Positions 1 through 11,496 of a stretch of DNA of 64,000 nucleotides are shown piece by piece. The translations under genes and the position numbers were made by a program. The DNA comes from Loxodes magnus (taxonomy: Eukaryota > Ciliophora > Karyorelictea > Loxodida > Loxodidae). How positions within the stretch are numbered: position 1 is the stretch's first letter; each line of letters starts with the position of its first letter. The notes under the pieces are model-generated. The model did no database searches and was not told where the DNA came from. It saw only the letters and a list, made by a program, of their open reading frames with translations. The stretch spans positions 124,001 through 188,000 of the forward strand of contig CAMPDV010000018.1 in the NCBI GenBank assembly GCA_946699065.1, written 5' to 3'.

Positions 1-947
1 TTCCTATAAGTACTATCCTTCTTCAAGTTTAAAGTTATTCTCTTATTCTTCCAAAATACTCCATATTATTCTTATGGTAAGAAACTATTGAATAAATACA
101 CGAAGCTAATTTTGCGAAGATGGATATAATATCTTTATTTATAGTACTGAAGATATCAAAATAAAAGTTGGGATTCATAATTATTTCTTTCTTTTCATAG
201 AATTATCTAATATAATTGAAAAAATTGAAGTTAGTATTTAAGGTAGATCTTTATTTATTTTTTGAATAAGAAATTTAACTCTAAGAGTTTGGTTTAATTG
301 AAATAAACTAGCAGGATTTGCTAGTTTTTAAGAAAGCTGAAGAATTTATATAGACAAGCTAATTTAAAAAATTAGACTTAAGTAAATCTAATTAATTAAA
401 GTTCTTTAAGGGTTAGATTACCTTAAAGAGCCATTTAGTACCAAATATTTTTATTAAATAGACTAATATTAAATCTCTTTTATTTCTACTAATAGCTTTA
501 TACAGTTATCTATGATAATATGCATCCAAAAAATATTCTAATTGCCTTGTAAAAGCTTCTAATATTATAATAGCTTAATACTTATTTATAAACTTTATAG
601 GTAATTTTTAGTCCTTTTTATTTAACTATTAGCTATCTTAATGAAATAATTAACTAATGAAAGAACTTTATTAATTCATATGTTTAAGCAGAAGTAAGAA
701 ATACAAGCTAATTGATTAAATGATAGGAAGATAAAGAGAAGATTCTTTAAGTGAGCTTAATCAAATAATCATTTCGCTTATTTATAAATAATACCACCAA
801 ATACTTTAGATAATAGATTGTTATTATATAATGTTATTTATAAGGGATAAGCATTTTAACATTTCGCTAATTAATTATTTAGTTATATTGTAGATAACTA
901 AGAAAAACGATGTAATCTGTATTAAGAGTTAGGTAAAATTAATTAAA
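1..947. other. AT-rich stretch, nothing supported
   Basis: I see no gene, RNA or repeat that I can support here. Open frames exist because UGA is the only stop, but none has a recognisable motif or a coding-like amino-acid mix. Confidence 0.4.
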
Positions 948-3400
948 ATGAGTATTCAAAATCTGAAAATAATTAGACTGATTTTAAGAATGCCAGCATT
1001 ACTTAGTCTCTATAAAGTTGATCTGTAATTTCTATTTGTGTTACGAAAGTAAAATTTAGAATGTGATAATTAATGCTTAGTCGTGAAAAGTTGAATTCTA
1101 GTGTCTTTTCAACTATTTTATCTTCTACTGAAAATTAATTGCAAGTTGATAAAATGTAAAATAAGAAAGAGATAATTATCTATGCTTAAATAACGTATAA
1201 TTACAAAATTAACTAATAATAACAAGATTTATACTCTAGTTCTGTATATGCAGTCTATTTAAAAGATATAAAAGAGTTTGAAGGTGTTGGGACGCAAATT
1301 TTAACTCTAGGAGGTATCATGTAAACTTAAATTTAGGCAAAAAAACTATTTTAAAATCTTGTTAGAAAAATTGGAATTTTAATTCTAGAAAAGATAAAAA
1401 ATAAAATCGATGAAACAAAAAGTAATATTCAATTTAGAATTTGTAACGGTTTCAATTCTAAAAACGGGCATTAGTTTTGGATAAAATTCAAGTATAATTG
1501 AGATTTTTAATGTTGCTTCTACTATCAATTACAATAAAATTTTATTCTAGTACAAGGTTATTTTAATAATATAGTTCAAAGAAAAGGAGAAGTATGAGAA
1601 AAATTTTGGATAAAATCAGTTAAGATAGAATACTTCAAATAGAATATGATAGATTTAATTTTAAATAATCAAAACATAATAAAACAAATTTGAAATATAT
1701 TTAATCAAAAGCTAGAAAAACTCAGCAACTTAAATCAATAATTTAAATAGATTTAAGAGCGAAAAAGAGATATTTAAAATAAATAAGAAGCATAATAATT
1801 TACCATAGAGCAATATAATCTCTATAAAATAGCCTTTTTAAAGCTTTTTATATTTAATTAGAAAAAATTAAGTTGTTTGGGTATTTTTCAAATACTTTTA
1901 CGAGTTTTAGTAAGAAAATTAATAACAAATTTTAATTATGCTTAGATTAAAAACTATAAGATTAAGATTTTTATTTATATAGCAAAATTAAGAATATTTA
2001 ACTACTTTTAAAAGATATTCGAAATAATTTTTATAGGCATAAAAAATAATAAATTAGAGTTGGTAGAAACTAAAGTAAAAATTCTTATCAGTGGAAATTC
2101 TTAAGCCAACTTTTTGCATTTGGCGATGAAATTGGCAAAAGATAAAACTAAAATGAATCTCGAAAACGAATAATATTTCTGGAAATTAGATATGAAAAAA
2201 ATATAAGCTTTTAATAGTAAAAAAAAGAAATCTACATTCAGAGATATAAAAATTTTTTTTTCAAAAGCAACAAAACTTATGAGTTTTCTATAAAAAAATA
2301 AACGATAATACAGAGCTTAAGCAAAATTTTTTATTTTTTATTATTTATGAGTATCTCATTAATAATTATTTTTTATTTTAAATACTATAAAAAAGTTTTA
2401 GCAAAAAGATCATGGTAATAAAATTAGAAAAAAGACAGAATAATGATCTAGAAAGTAAAAAACTAATGATTTTACTTCAGAATAAATGAAACATGCTTAA
2501 TAAAAGAAACTTTAAGAGAAAAACATTATAGAGAAAAAAAATGGTTCCTAAGAAATAATAGAATAAAAACTAACAGAACATCGATTAATAAAATTCTCTA
2601 ATCGAAATATACTCTCTAGGAGCTGAAAATAAAAAATTATAACAATCACTTCTAGATTTAATTTAACGGCTAGATTCTCTATCTTTTATTGTGCAACGAC
2701 TATAAAATGAAAATCAATGACTAAAAATGGAAATTAGCACTAAAACATCCAATTCTTAACTTATTTAATAACTGGAAAAAATGGAGTTAAAACTTAAAGA
2801 TAATAAAAAGCAAAATGATTCTGAATAACGTGTTGCTCCTCATAAAGATCCTATGATAGTGGAATAGCAGTATTCCAAAACATTTTCTAAACGAAAAAAT
2901 ATTAAAAATGGAAAAAATGTCAAAAATTAGGACATAACTCCAAAAATGCACAACAAGATGCTTCTTTTGTTAAAGAAATGGACATATATTTAAAAACTGC
3001 TGGCCGTTTTAGAGAAAGCAGAAATTAACAAATCAGAAGTTATGAAATGACATATCTAAATTATAATGTTCCCCAGAAGGAATACTTTATAAGAAAAAGG
3101 CATACAGCGGAGATTAATTACTATTGGATATAGTAAACGCTCAAAAAAGAAGAATGGGATAAATGTTTGGACCTAATTGAGACTGAAACAAGATTCCTAC
3201 TGTCAAGAAGGGATAAATTAGCTTGAGTCGATACGTGATAGAAGAATGCGAGTCTAGTAACTTGAGAGAAGAATGGAGCAACTCCATAAACATTTGAGAA
3301 AACTTATAAAATGATTCCGTGACTAACCTAATAAAAGAAAAAGTCACGTAAATAGATTATTGCTATTATTATAAAGCATGAAGCAAATAAAAAAGTTATT
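948..3400 (+). pseudogene. Long open region, possibly a decayed mobile-element ORF
   Basis: Reading UAA/UAG as Gln and UGA as Trp, one frame stays open from ATG 948 to about 3400, roughly 800 codons. Near 2909-2950 it contains a sequence shaped like a retroelement zinc knuckle: WKKC, then QKLGHNSKNA. The spacing matches C-x2-C-x4-H-x4-C, but Trp and Ala occupy the first and last Cys positions. No reverse transcriptase, integrase or transposase motif is visible. The amino-acid mix is dominated by Lys, Asn, Ile, Gln and Phe, which is also what non-coding AT-rich DNA gives in this code. I cannot tell a decayed element from chance. Confidence 0.22.
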
Positions 3401-4564
3401 TAAAGGAATTTTAGTATAAAATAACTTTCAAATTTTCAGATAAAATTTTAATTAGAAGGATGTTGAAATAGTTTTAGGATATCCTATCTAAATTATTATT
3501 TTATGTAAAAACAAATTAAATTAGAATATGAAAGATAATCAAAATATAAATATAATTGTTTACATTTTAATTTAATAATACTTTTATAAAATATTAGAAT
3601 TTTTTGAACATATGAGACTAATAATCTTCATTTTTTAATTATAAAAACTCAATGTAGGAATATATTAGATTGTAAAATTATCAAAAATTTTAGTTACTAT
3701 TTAAAATTATTAATTGTAATTTTATAATTATTAAGATTATCATGCATTAGTGTGAAATTTCCTTTCATTTTTAGCTTAATTATTTCTTTTTCTTTGTAAA
3801 ATATTTAAAAAAAGGTTTTATATTCTAACTTCGTATTCTTATGGTATCTTCATTCATCTTTAATTCCTTATATGCTAAACTTTTTTGAAATTTCTTAATC
3901 TAAATAGATTGTGATTGAAACAACCCATTTCTTTTTTTATGTGAATAATAATTAGGGAATTGAAGTAAAATACATTAGGTATATATTAGAGCCTTATAAT
4001 ATAATACATTCTGAAAGTACATAATATTTTATACTATGTATACTTTTTATTAATAAGTGATATAATAACCTAAAAAGCTAGTTAGCTTTAATTTTTATAT
4101 AAGTTTAGTTTTATAATTATTTTCTATCAAATATGGCTCTTAATTTTATTATATTAGTTAATTAACTTTATAATGTTAATAATAACAATCAGTTAATCCA
4201 TTTGTCAAATTTGATTCAATTATAAAGCAAGCTTTGTTAATCATTTTTTCTTTTAAGATTCCTGTTAAATAGTTTTTATGAAGCATTTGTGAAATTAAAG
4301 TTAAAGAAATATAAAACTAGAATTTGCTTTCTATATATTTGTACAAATTAAACTAGTAAAGATATTCATTTTCAAGTTTTGATTATATAAGCAAAATAAT
4401 TATGCTTAATTCATAATTAAAGTTATTAATAAATGATAAGGACTTATAATAGTTTTATAATTAATGTAAAGTCTATGTTTAACTTTAATTATGAGGGAAT
4501 AGTAAATTTTAATTTATGAAGAATCAAAGTAGTTTAGCTGTTATTAAAAATAATATAAAATGGA
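3401..4564. other. AT-rich stretch, nothing supported
   Basis: No gene or repeat seen. Very AT-rich with long A and T runs, leading up to the GC-rich island that starts near 4565. Confidence 0.4.
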
Positions 4565-4735
4565 TGTCGGCCGCGTCAGATAAATTAGTAGGTAATCTGG
4601 TGCAGTGTATACTGCTTTGAGAGTAATCTCGCACTAGATGCTACTACGGGAAGGATGGATAAACTCTGTTGAGACATGCCTAACTTACCCCGAGGGTTCT
4701 CACTATTAGTATGAAAGTTTGACTGACGGGATTTA
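4565..4735 (+). ncRNA. GC-rich structured island, candidate non-coding RNA or SINE head
   Basis: This block is close to half G+C in a background of about one quarter. It holds consecutive short hairpins: GCAGT-GTAT-ACTGC at 4602-4615, GAGA-GTAA-TCTC at 4619-4630 (a GNRA-type loop) and ACCC-CGA-GGGT at 4687-4697. A possible closing helix pairs CGTCAG at 4574-4579 with CTGACG at 4723-4728. Nested local hairpins under a long-range helix are typical of structured RNAs. I could not match it to tRNA, 5S, U1-U6, SRP, RNase P or rRNA. The downstream AATGA hairpin (4939-4953) and TTTA-rich tail (4971-5001) make a retroposon equally possible. Strand is a guess. Confidence 0.35.
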
Positions 4736-4938
4736 TAATTCCTTCTAATTACCGACTTAATAACTAATTCATATTTGGACCTTATTCAAGTAGACTGAAA
4801 CATTTGCCTCAAGATTTAAGAATAATTTTTAATAAGAAAATTCCCCATTTGGAGATGCTGACATGACTTATTAGACTTCAAGAATTTTAACAAGAAACAT
4901 GAGAACATTTTTCTTAATATTAATATCGAAAGAGCTGC

Positions 4939-4953
4939 GCGCCAATGAGGTGC
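4939..4953 (+). repeat. AATGA-pentaloop hairpin, copy 1
   Basis: A 5-bp stem GCGCC/GGTGC (one G-U pair) closes an AATGA loop and is followed by TA. A matching hairpin lies at 6410-6424 with paired base changes. It sits just upstream of a TTTA-rich tail. Conserved 3' pentaloop hairpins are known recognition elements in some LINE/SINE partnerships; that role is inferred here. Confidence 0.45.
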
Positions 4954-4970
4954 TAATCGATCTATAATCA

Positions 4971-5001
4971 TTTTTATTTATTTATATATTTATTTATTTA
5001 A
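4971..5001 (+). repeat. TTTA-rich microsatellite tail
   Basis: Imperfect repeats of TTTA directly follow the AATGA hairpin. Simple-repeat tails of this kind end many retroposons, but they also occur by chance in AT-rich DNA. Confidence 0.5.
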
Positions 5002-5119
5002 ACCTAAAAAATTCTAAATAGAAATTAATAAAAAAGTATTTATGACGAATACTTCATTTTGTTAAAAGAAAATAGAAATCAATTTAATTATGTTTAGATA
5101 ATTTAAATTAGAAAATCAG

Positions 5120-5176
5120 AGATAAAATTTTAAATAGGTTATTAGATAAAATTTTAAATAGGTTATTAGATAAAAT
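5120..5176. repeat. 24-bp tandem repeat, about 2.4 copies
   Basis: Two exact adjacent copies of a 24-bp unit starting AGATAAAATTTT (5120-5143 and 5144-5167) are followed by the first nine bases of a third. No gene is evident around it. Confidence 0.9.
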
Positions 5177-5765
5177 CCTTTTGCAACTTTTTAATTCTTA
5201 CTTTATTTTTTATCCAAAAAGTCTAATACTAAAACTTTTCTAATTAGACTAAGATATAAGAACGAAAATTACTTATATATTAGTAAAACTTTAAAATAAA
5301 AATTAGGAATATTGTAATTATATAATTATTTTGTATTGTTCTTGTATTTTTTAAAAAATTGGGAATGAAAAATTGGGGATGGCAATTGTTAGATCTATTC
5401 TTGTTGATGTGTGAGTTAATTAAGATGCATATATATATTTTAATTTATTTCTAAAGTATTGCTATTTTAATTATTTTATTGAAAATTAGTTATTAGTAAA
5501 ATAAAATAAAACAAGCTAGTAAAAATTTATGTATATTCACTTAATTTTTATAATTACACTTATATTTGTGAAATTTTTAGATAAAGTCAATTGAGAAATT
5601 AAAATTTCGATTTTGATATTTATTATTGTAGAAATAACTAAGCATTTAGTTTTGGGTTTTTATTATTTAATTATTATATAAAATGGCTTCTGAGAAATAA
5701 CAGAACTTTGAACAAAATATTTAAACAGGAAATTCTCTAAAAAATAAAAAAGCCAAATAATTACA

Positions 5766-6540
5766 ATGAGTGAAAGTGAGAAATATGATTGATATGATGA
5801 ACATTAGCCACTTGGAAATCAAGAATTAAAAAAACTTTTGATATAAACTCAAATAGAAATATTATCTAAGTCATTAAAAGAGTTTATGTTCAAAAATAGA
5901 TACCTCACTGATAAAGTAGAAAAATTAGAAAAACTAATAACGTCTTTACTTGAGAAACAATATTAATCATCATAAGAAATAGAAAACAAACTGGAACAAA
6001 TAATTCTTTAAATTTAATAATAAATTCAGGTAACGCCATTTTCGTTTTAACAGAATTAATCAGATCCTATGGAAATAGAAAATGAAGCCTCAAATTAAAA
6101 TAAGCAGTAAACGTTTATTTAAAATAACTAGTAACTTTAAATTAAATAAGTGTTACAGGAATAAAAGTTTAAAAGAAGAATAAAATGATACGTGTGCAAT
6201 AAATAACACCAATGAAGATACTGCTACTAACTAAGAGAAATTTAAAGAAAGAATAAATAATATATTTTTAGAAAACTATTTAGGATATATCCAACATAAA
6301 GCGGAAAAATTTATAGAAAAAAATTCTTTAATTCAAATCTTAATCCTTGGATAAATAATTAGGAATGCTACGTGCAAGATCAAAACTATTCAGAATATTA
6401 AAGGATGGTGCACTAATGAAGTGCTACACCACCTAACTAAGCCTAGTAGGAATTCAAGACAAACTAATAGAGACAAGCTGATAGAATAGGTCAAATGGCT
6501 GACTACTAATGCTTTAACAAAGCTTTTTACCTTTTTTTTT
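5766..6540 (+). CDS. Gag-like ORF: coiled coil plus zinc-knuckle-like motif
   Basis: Function not recognised with certainty. From ATG 5766 the frame reads MSESEKYDWYDEH, then about 70 residues of Lys/Glu/Leu-rich likely coiled coil, a Gln/Asn-rich middle, and near 6187-6225 the sequence WYVCNKQHQWRYC. The latter resembles a gag-type CCHC knuckle with one residue missing and Trp (UGA) in the first Cys position. The acid-rich start argues for real coding. No in-frame UGA occurs within about 370 bases after the T-run at 6531-6542, so the true 3' end is unclear. No reverse transcriptase follows. The 6410-6424 hairpin lies inside the frame. It could be a retroelement ORF1, a domesticated copy, or an unrelated coiled-coil protein. 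Confidence 0.4.
6410..6424 (+). repeat. AATGA-pentaloop hairpin, copy 2
   Basis: A perfect 5-bp stem GCACT/AGTGC closes the same AATGA loop as copy 1 and is again followed by TA. An alternative outer helix GGTG (6407-6410) with CACC (6427-6430) extends it. Compared with copy 1, the loop-closing pair changes from C-G to T-A. Confidence 0.45.
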
Positions 6541-9500
6541 TTAACCAATTTCAATTATTGATAGGATATTTTAATTTTCTACTTATATGTTTATATTTTC
6601 CTTATTTTTGTTTCTTTGATTCTTTCAAATTTTTTAAAATTCTATATTTACAAATTATCTTAAAATTTTATAAATGTATTCTAATTTATATAATTTAACT
6701 CTTTCTAGTATTTTATCGGTTTTCCAAATCACTATAAAATGAATTCTTATAATTTTTTAAGATGCTAACACTGCTTTTTTGTTCCAGTTACTAGATAGTT
6801 TAAAATTATTTTATTTTAAGAAGTCTCTAGTTTATATTTTTCTTAGTCATAAAATCTGATTTTATAGCTTTACTTTTAATTATTTCAAAATACTTTAATT
6901 TTTAGTTAAAATGAATTAAAGTAGCCAATTCTTATACTTCGTAATCTTTATTAATTTTCTGGTTTAGCTTGCGAATAGTTAAAAAGAAGAACAATCTCTT
7001 TTTTATATAGAACCTTGATTCAGTTTCTGCTTATTTTTAAAGGAGTTATATTTTTTAAACTTTTCCTTTATAAGCCTCCCATTTTCTTTTGATCAATTTC
7101 GAAATTAATTAAAAAAAGTGACGAATTTAATAAAAATAGTATTAATTAAACAAAAAATAAAACTAAAAAATTAAATATTTTGGAAGTAACATTAAGATAA
7201 GATAGAAATGATAACTAAAAAGTATTCATTTATTAAGCTAAAAAGTATTCAATAAAGCGATTAAAAATAAAAAAAGCAAAGATAAATATTTATGAAATAA
7301 AATGTCCTTTTTTGCTGAAAAATAATTGAAAAGATAATAGATTTGAAATATATAATCAATGAGTTGATATATCAATTTAAAAGAAACGTTATATTCATTT
7401 TTGCAAAACTCAAATATAAAAAATTTTCTGAGTAAAGGAAAGAAACAAAAAGAAGTAAATAAATAAGCTTTATAATATTTATAAGCATAAATATTTATTT
7501 AATTATAAAGCTTAAATTTCTTATTATTTAAGAGTAGCTTTTAGACTATTCTCTTCCTAATCAATTAAATTAGTTATTTACTAATATTCTGAAACTTAGT
7601 CTCTTAATCAAAATTTTAAAAGATAAATTTAATGCTTGACATTCAGCTACTAACATTAAGATATAATATTTGATTGCAAAATAAATAAATGCTATGATTT
7701 TATTTGATGCAATAAGCTATATCTATTATAAAAAAATAACCAGATTTAAAATCCTAATTTTTGCTTCTAAATTTTCAGTTTAAGAAGAGATTTCTGTAAG
7801 AGAAAATAAATACAAAAAATCTGAAATTTCAGAAAAATTCGATATTTAAAAGCTTGGATTCAATAAAACCTCATTGTAAGACTTTTAGCAAATGAAAAAG
7901 GAAAAAGAAATAAATTAAAATATTCAAAATGAGCTCAAAAGAATCCTTTATATGGAGATTAGAAGAAATAATATGAAAAACAAACACAATGATTTACACT
8001 TCATCAACTTATGCAAAGTTAAAATGTAAGAAATAAGCTGCAAATTCAATATATGAATCAAAGGACTCAATCTAAAAGATTCTAATGCTAAATTAATAGA
8101 TGAAAATAAGCTAAATTAATAAAAATAAAAAAAAGTTATAGAAGAAAAACAAAAAACATCGCTCTGAAAATTTAACCTTAATAATGAAAAAAATTAATAA
8201 GGTTTATAATGTTTATAAGTTCAAAATAATTTAAGAATATCATGAGATACACGAAAAACAGAGAATTTAAGAAATTATTTTAAATTAAGGTGAAAGGACT
8301 TATTAAGATATAGTAGATACCTAATAATTAAAAAAATTTGTTAAGTTAAAATTTCTAAAATAAAATTAAATACTTTTAATACTATACTCAATTATACTAA
8401 GAAACTGTGAAATATAAAAATGGACAAACTAATAATTTTAAAGACTAATACGATTAATTATTATAGATATAGTCATTAAACAGATTAAAAATATGAAATG
8501 CAAATGAACTAAAAAATCTGTAAAATTAAGATTTTTTAGAAATAAAATGGATGGAAAATTTCATAAATATAAGGTTTTTTGCGATTTTAATATTTACCTT
8601 CTTTATTTCCAATTTAAGTAGCAAATAAAATCTTTAATTTTTGATTTTAATCAAAACAAATTCTCTATTTTTCTTGCTTTAAGAGATACTTACTTAGTCT
8701 CTTTTTCTTAAAATATTATAAAATAAATTCTATTTATCAAAGCTTAAACTAAAATAGGGTTTAATAATTTACTCTAATTGCCTAGTTTTATAATACCACA
8801 CCAACCTATTTCTATTATAAAGGATATACTTAATTTACCCTTATAAGAAAAATAAATTGAAAGAGTATCTTAGTTTACTAGTAATGAATAATAAATAAAC
8901 CTTAAGATAAGAGACTATATATATACTTACTAAATTTGAGCTATTCCAAGAAGTTTAGAGAATATTATTAAATTTAGATTTTCTAAATAAGCAGAATTAA
9001 GTTTTAAAGGATATATGCTATTAATAACTTTATATATCTAGATTTCTTCTTTTAAACTAAGACGAAAATGTTTTCAAGGATAACTTTTTGAGAATATTAT
9101 ATGTAAGAAAAACGTTTAGAAGCTAGAAAAAACTAAAATGAGTATTTTTAAATAGCTTATAAAATTAACTAAATTTTTAAAAGGTATTAATATCCAGTGT
9201 GTGCTATCTATCTATTTAATCAAATAAAACTATATTGTAGAACTTATAGCACTGTACTAGTAGCAATATTTTATTCTTTACATTACACAATTAATCATCA
9301 CCTTATTAGTCTAATCTAATTGCTACCCTTAATTGAGTTTACTAACTAAAATTTAATATAGGGATTTTTAAGTTGAATGAAAGAGAGAATTATTTAAAAC
9401 ATATAATGTAAAACTTAAATGTCAAAGTAATAATTTATAATCTAAGCTTATGTAAGTTATTACTCTTTGTTCCTAAATAAAATAACCATTTACAATAGTT

Positions 9501-9630
9501 TATTACTTAAACAATATTGGTATTATAGTTTAATTTGCTTACCCAGTATAGCTGCTATAATATAAGGTTTTCCTATTTTTATGGTATTAATAAAGATTTT
9601 TAAATCTTTAGATGCAATAATTAATTAAAT
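6541..9630. other. AT-rich stretch with no supported gene
   Basis: No gene that I can support. A Lys/Asn/Ile-rich open frame on the plus strand around 7930-8450 is no better than chance. One inverted repeat (7465-7513) is listed separately. Confidence 0.4.
7465..7513. repeat. 12-bp perfect inverted repeat
   Basis: AAGCTTTATAAT at 7465-7476 is the exact reverse complement of ATTATAAAGCTT at 7502-7513, with a 25-bp AT-only-like spacer. It could be a small transposon scar, a cruciform or chance; no flanking duplication is obvious. Confidence 0.7.
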
Positions 9631-10695
9631 TCAAGTTTTGCTACAATTGTACACAAAAGCATTGCTTTTTAGCTGGCTAGGAGTTTGAGATTCAGCTCTT
9701 TCTTCGTTGATCTAGAATAAAGGATGTTGATTTATATTTTCACAGGTAGTATATTTTACATTTTAGTCATTGCAACCAATAATTTGCAGATTATTATCCT
9801 AATTTTAATTTCTCTACTTCTAAATTCTGAAATCTGACTGATTGTTGCCTTCCTCACTTGAGCAGTATGAAGAAGAATTATGTGAGCTCTACTTACTCTT
9901 AAGAATCTGAGATATCATTTTTTAGTTGTTTAATACCAGTTTACTTCTCTCAACTTTAGTCTTTTCGAGTGTTTAAATATACAATAATTTTTGTTTTGTT
10001 GATCAAAAATCGTAAGTTTTTAAGGTTCCTTTTTTCTTTTTACTAAGTATATCTAACTTATCCTTTATTGTCTTATTTTCTAATGACTTATACTTCTTCC
10101 TAATTCTTGCAGATTTATTACCACTCACTTCATAAATTTCTTCATTAAATTCAGGAAAGAGTTCTCTTAAAGTATTTAATCTTTCAGAAGAGTAATCTCC
10201 AGATCCATATCTAGAATAGGTTTAACTTTCTTCAGTATGTAATATTTTTTCCTTTATATGCAGTTTTAATGCTTGATTAATAGAAGGAAAAATATTATCT
10301 TTCTTATTTTTAGACTTCTCGATATTAAAAGATTTAGCAGCTTTTTTTTCCTTTTTAAAATATCGTTTATTAATAGGTGGCTTGGAAGAAAGATTTAGGT
10401 TCCTTTTTTATATTTGAGTACTTTCATCCTAAAGCTAAGAACTATTTACAGTTTTAAGGGCTCGCTGAGTTAAAGGTGTTTTATTGATTTTCTCCATTAT
10501 ATCCTTTTTTTGTATTTGCCTAGGACTAAGTTATATCTTTTCTTCCTTATATTTCCCACTTTTAAGCTATAAAAACAAGCCTTATCTTGGAGAGTCTATA
10601 GATATAGGAGACAAATCTTTATTATTAGATGAGCTTCTTTTAGTAGTTGAATGTGGTATCTATTATAGATTTTATTAAACAGACTGTTTAAGCAT
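9631..10695 (-). CDS. Ser/Lys-rich protein of unknown function (354 aa)
   Basis: I do not recognise a family. The frame opens at ATG 10695 (MLKQSVQQNLQQ), runs without interruption and ends at UGA 9631-9633. A later in-frame Met at 10497 (MEKINKTPLTQ) was rejected because the residues upstream of it (SSSNNKDLSPISIDSPRQ) are clearly protein-like. The protein is basic and rich in Ser, Lys, Gln and Asn, with a more acidic stretch (LRELFPEFNEEIYEV) near the middle. No membrane helix or domain motif is seen, so it is probably largely disordered. Residue 231 is Trp from UGA (DFWSTK). The nearest gene starts 800 bp away on the other strand. Confidence 0.7.
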
Positions 10696-11496
10696 ATCAG
10701 ACTAGTTAAAAGCAACGGAGGCATTAAATAAATAGTTCTCTTGAATAATCTTATGAACAATGGTTGCACTTTTAGTTCTATTTCTGGCTATAAAGGGAAG
10801 CTTTTCCTAAGTTTTGCTTTTAAAGAATTAGATATTCATTCTCTAATTTTCATTTGACATTGATTTATATCCTAACTTAAACTATTAAGATTACATATTC
10901 AATATAAAGCTATCTTTTAAACTAAGTGTGTCTTTATGAGACTCATTATCTAAGACTATTAAAATTTATACGGTCAAGTCTATAAAAAATATATAAACTC
11001 ATTACAGATACAGAAATAGTATACGAGTATCTACTAAATATTGCATCTAATCTAGAAAAAAAAGAGATCAAAAAGATCAAAATTTAAGAGTGATATTAGA
11101 AGGTAAAATATTAATCTAAGGCTCCAAAATCCGATGAATGGCTTGCTTAAGAAAAGAATTAGGATAAAAGTATTACATTAGCATTCTATATTACAATTTG
11201 TAACTTTATATCTATTTATCATTGAATAAGGATAATTGAATGTCCTTAGAGAAACAATTAGAAACTAATCTTTTATATAAGTTAAGAGATTGAATAGTTA
11301 AAATGTAATTTTCAATATAAAAAAGAATAAAACTATTAAATACAAAAGATAGGGAAACACTCCAATCATGTAAACAACTAGCAAGCTGAGATATAGTCTA
11401 GCAGAGATGACTAATACAATAAAGTGAAAGCATTATAAGATATTTAATAGTTAGATAATGATTATAAAGAAAAACTATTTATAAAATATTTAAATA
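10696..11496. other. Divergent intergenic region
   Basis: Lies between two genes transcribed away from each other, so it should hold both promoters. I see no conserved element, RNA gene or repeat. Confidence 0.5.

Noticed and set aside
4931..4965. Resemblance to the 5' part of U4 snRNA (GCCAATGAGG)
   Set aside because: The matching kink-turn partner (CCGAGG) and the U6-pairing stems are absent; the sequence folds as a simple AATGA hairpin.
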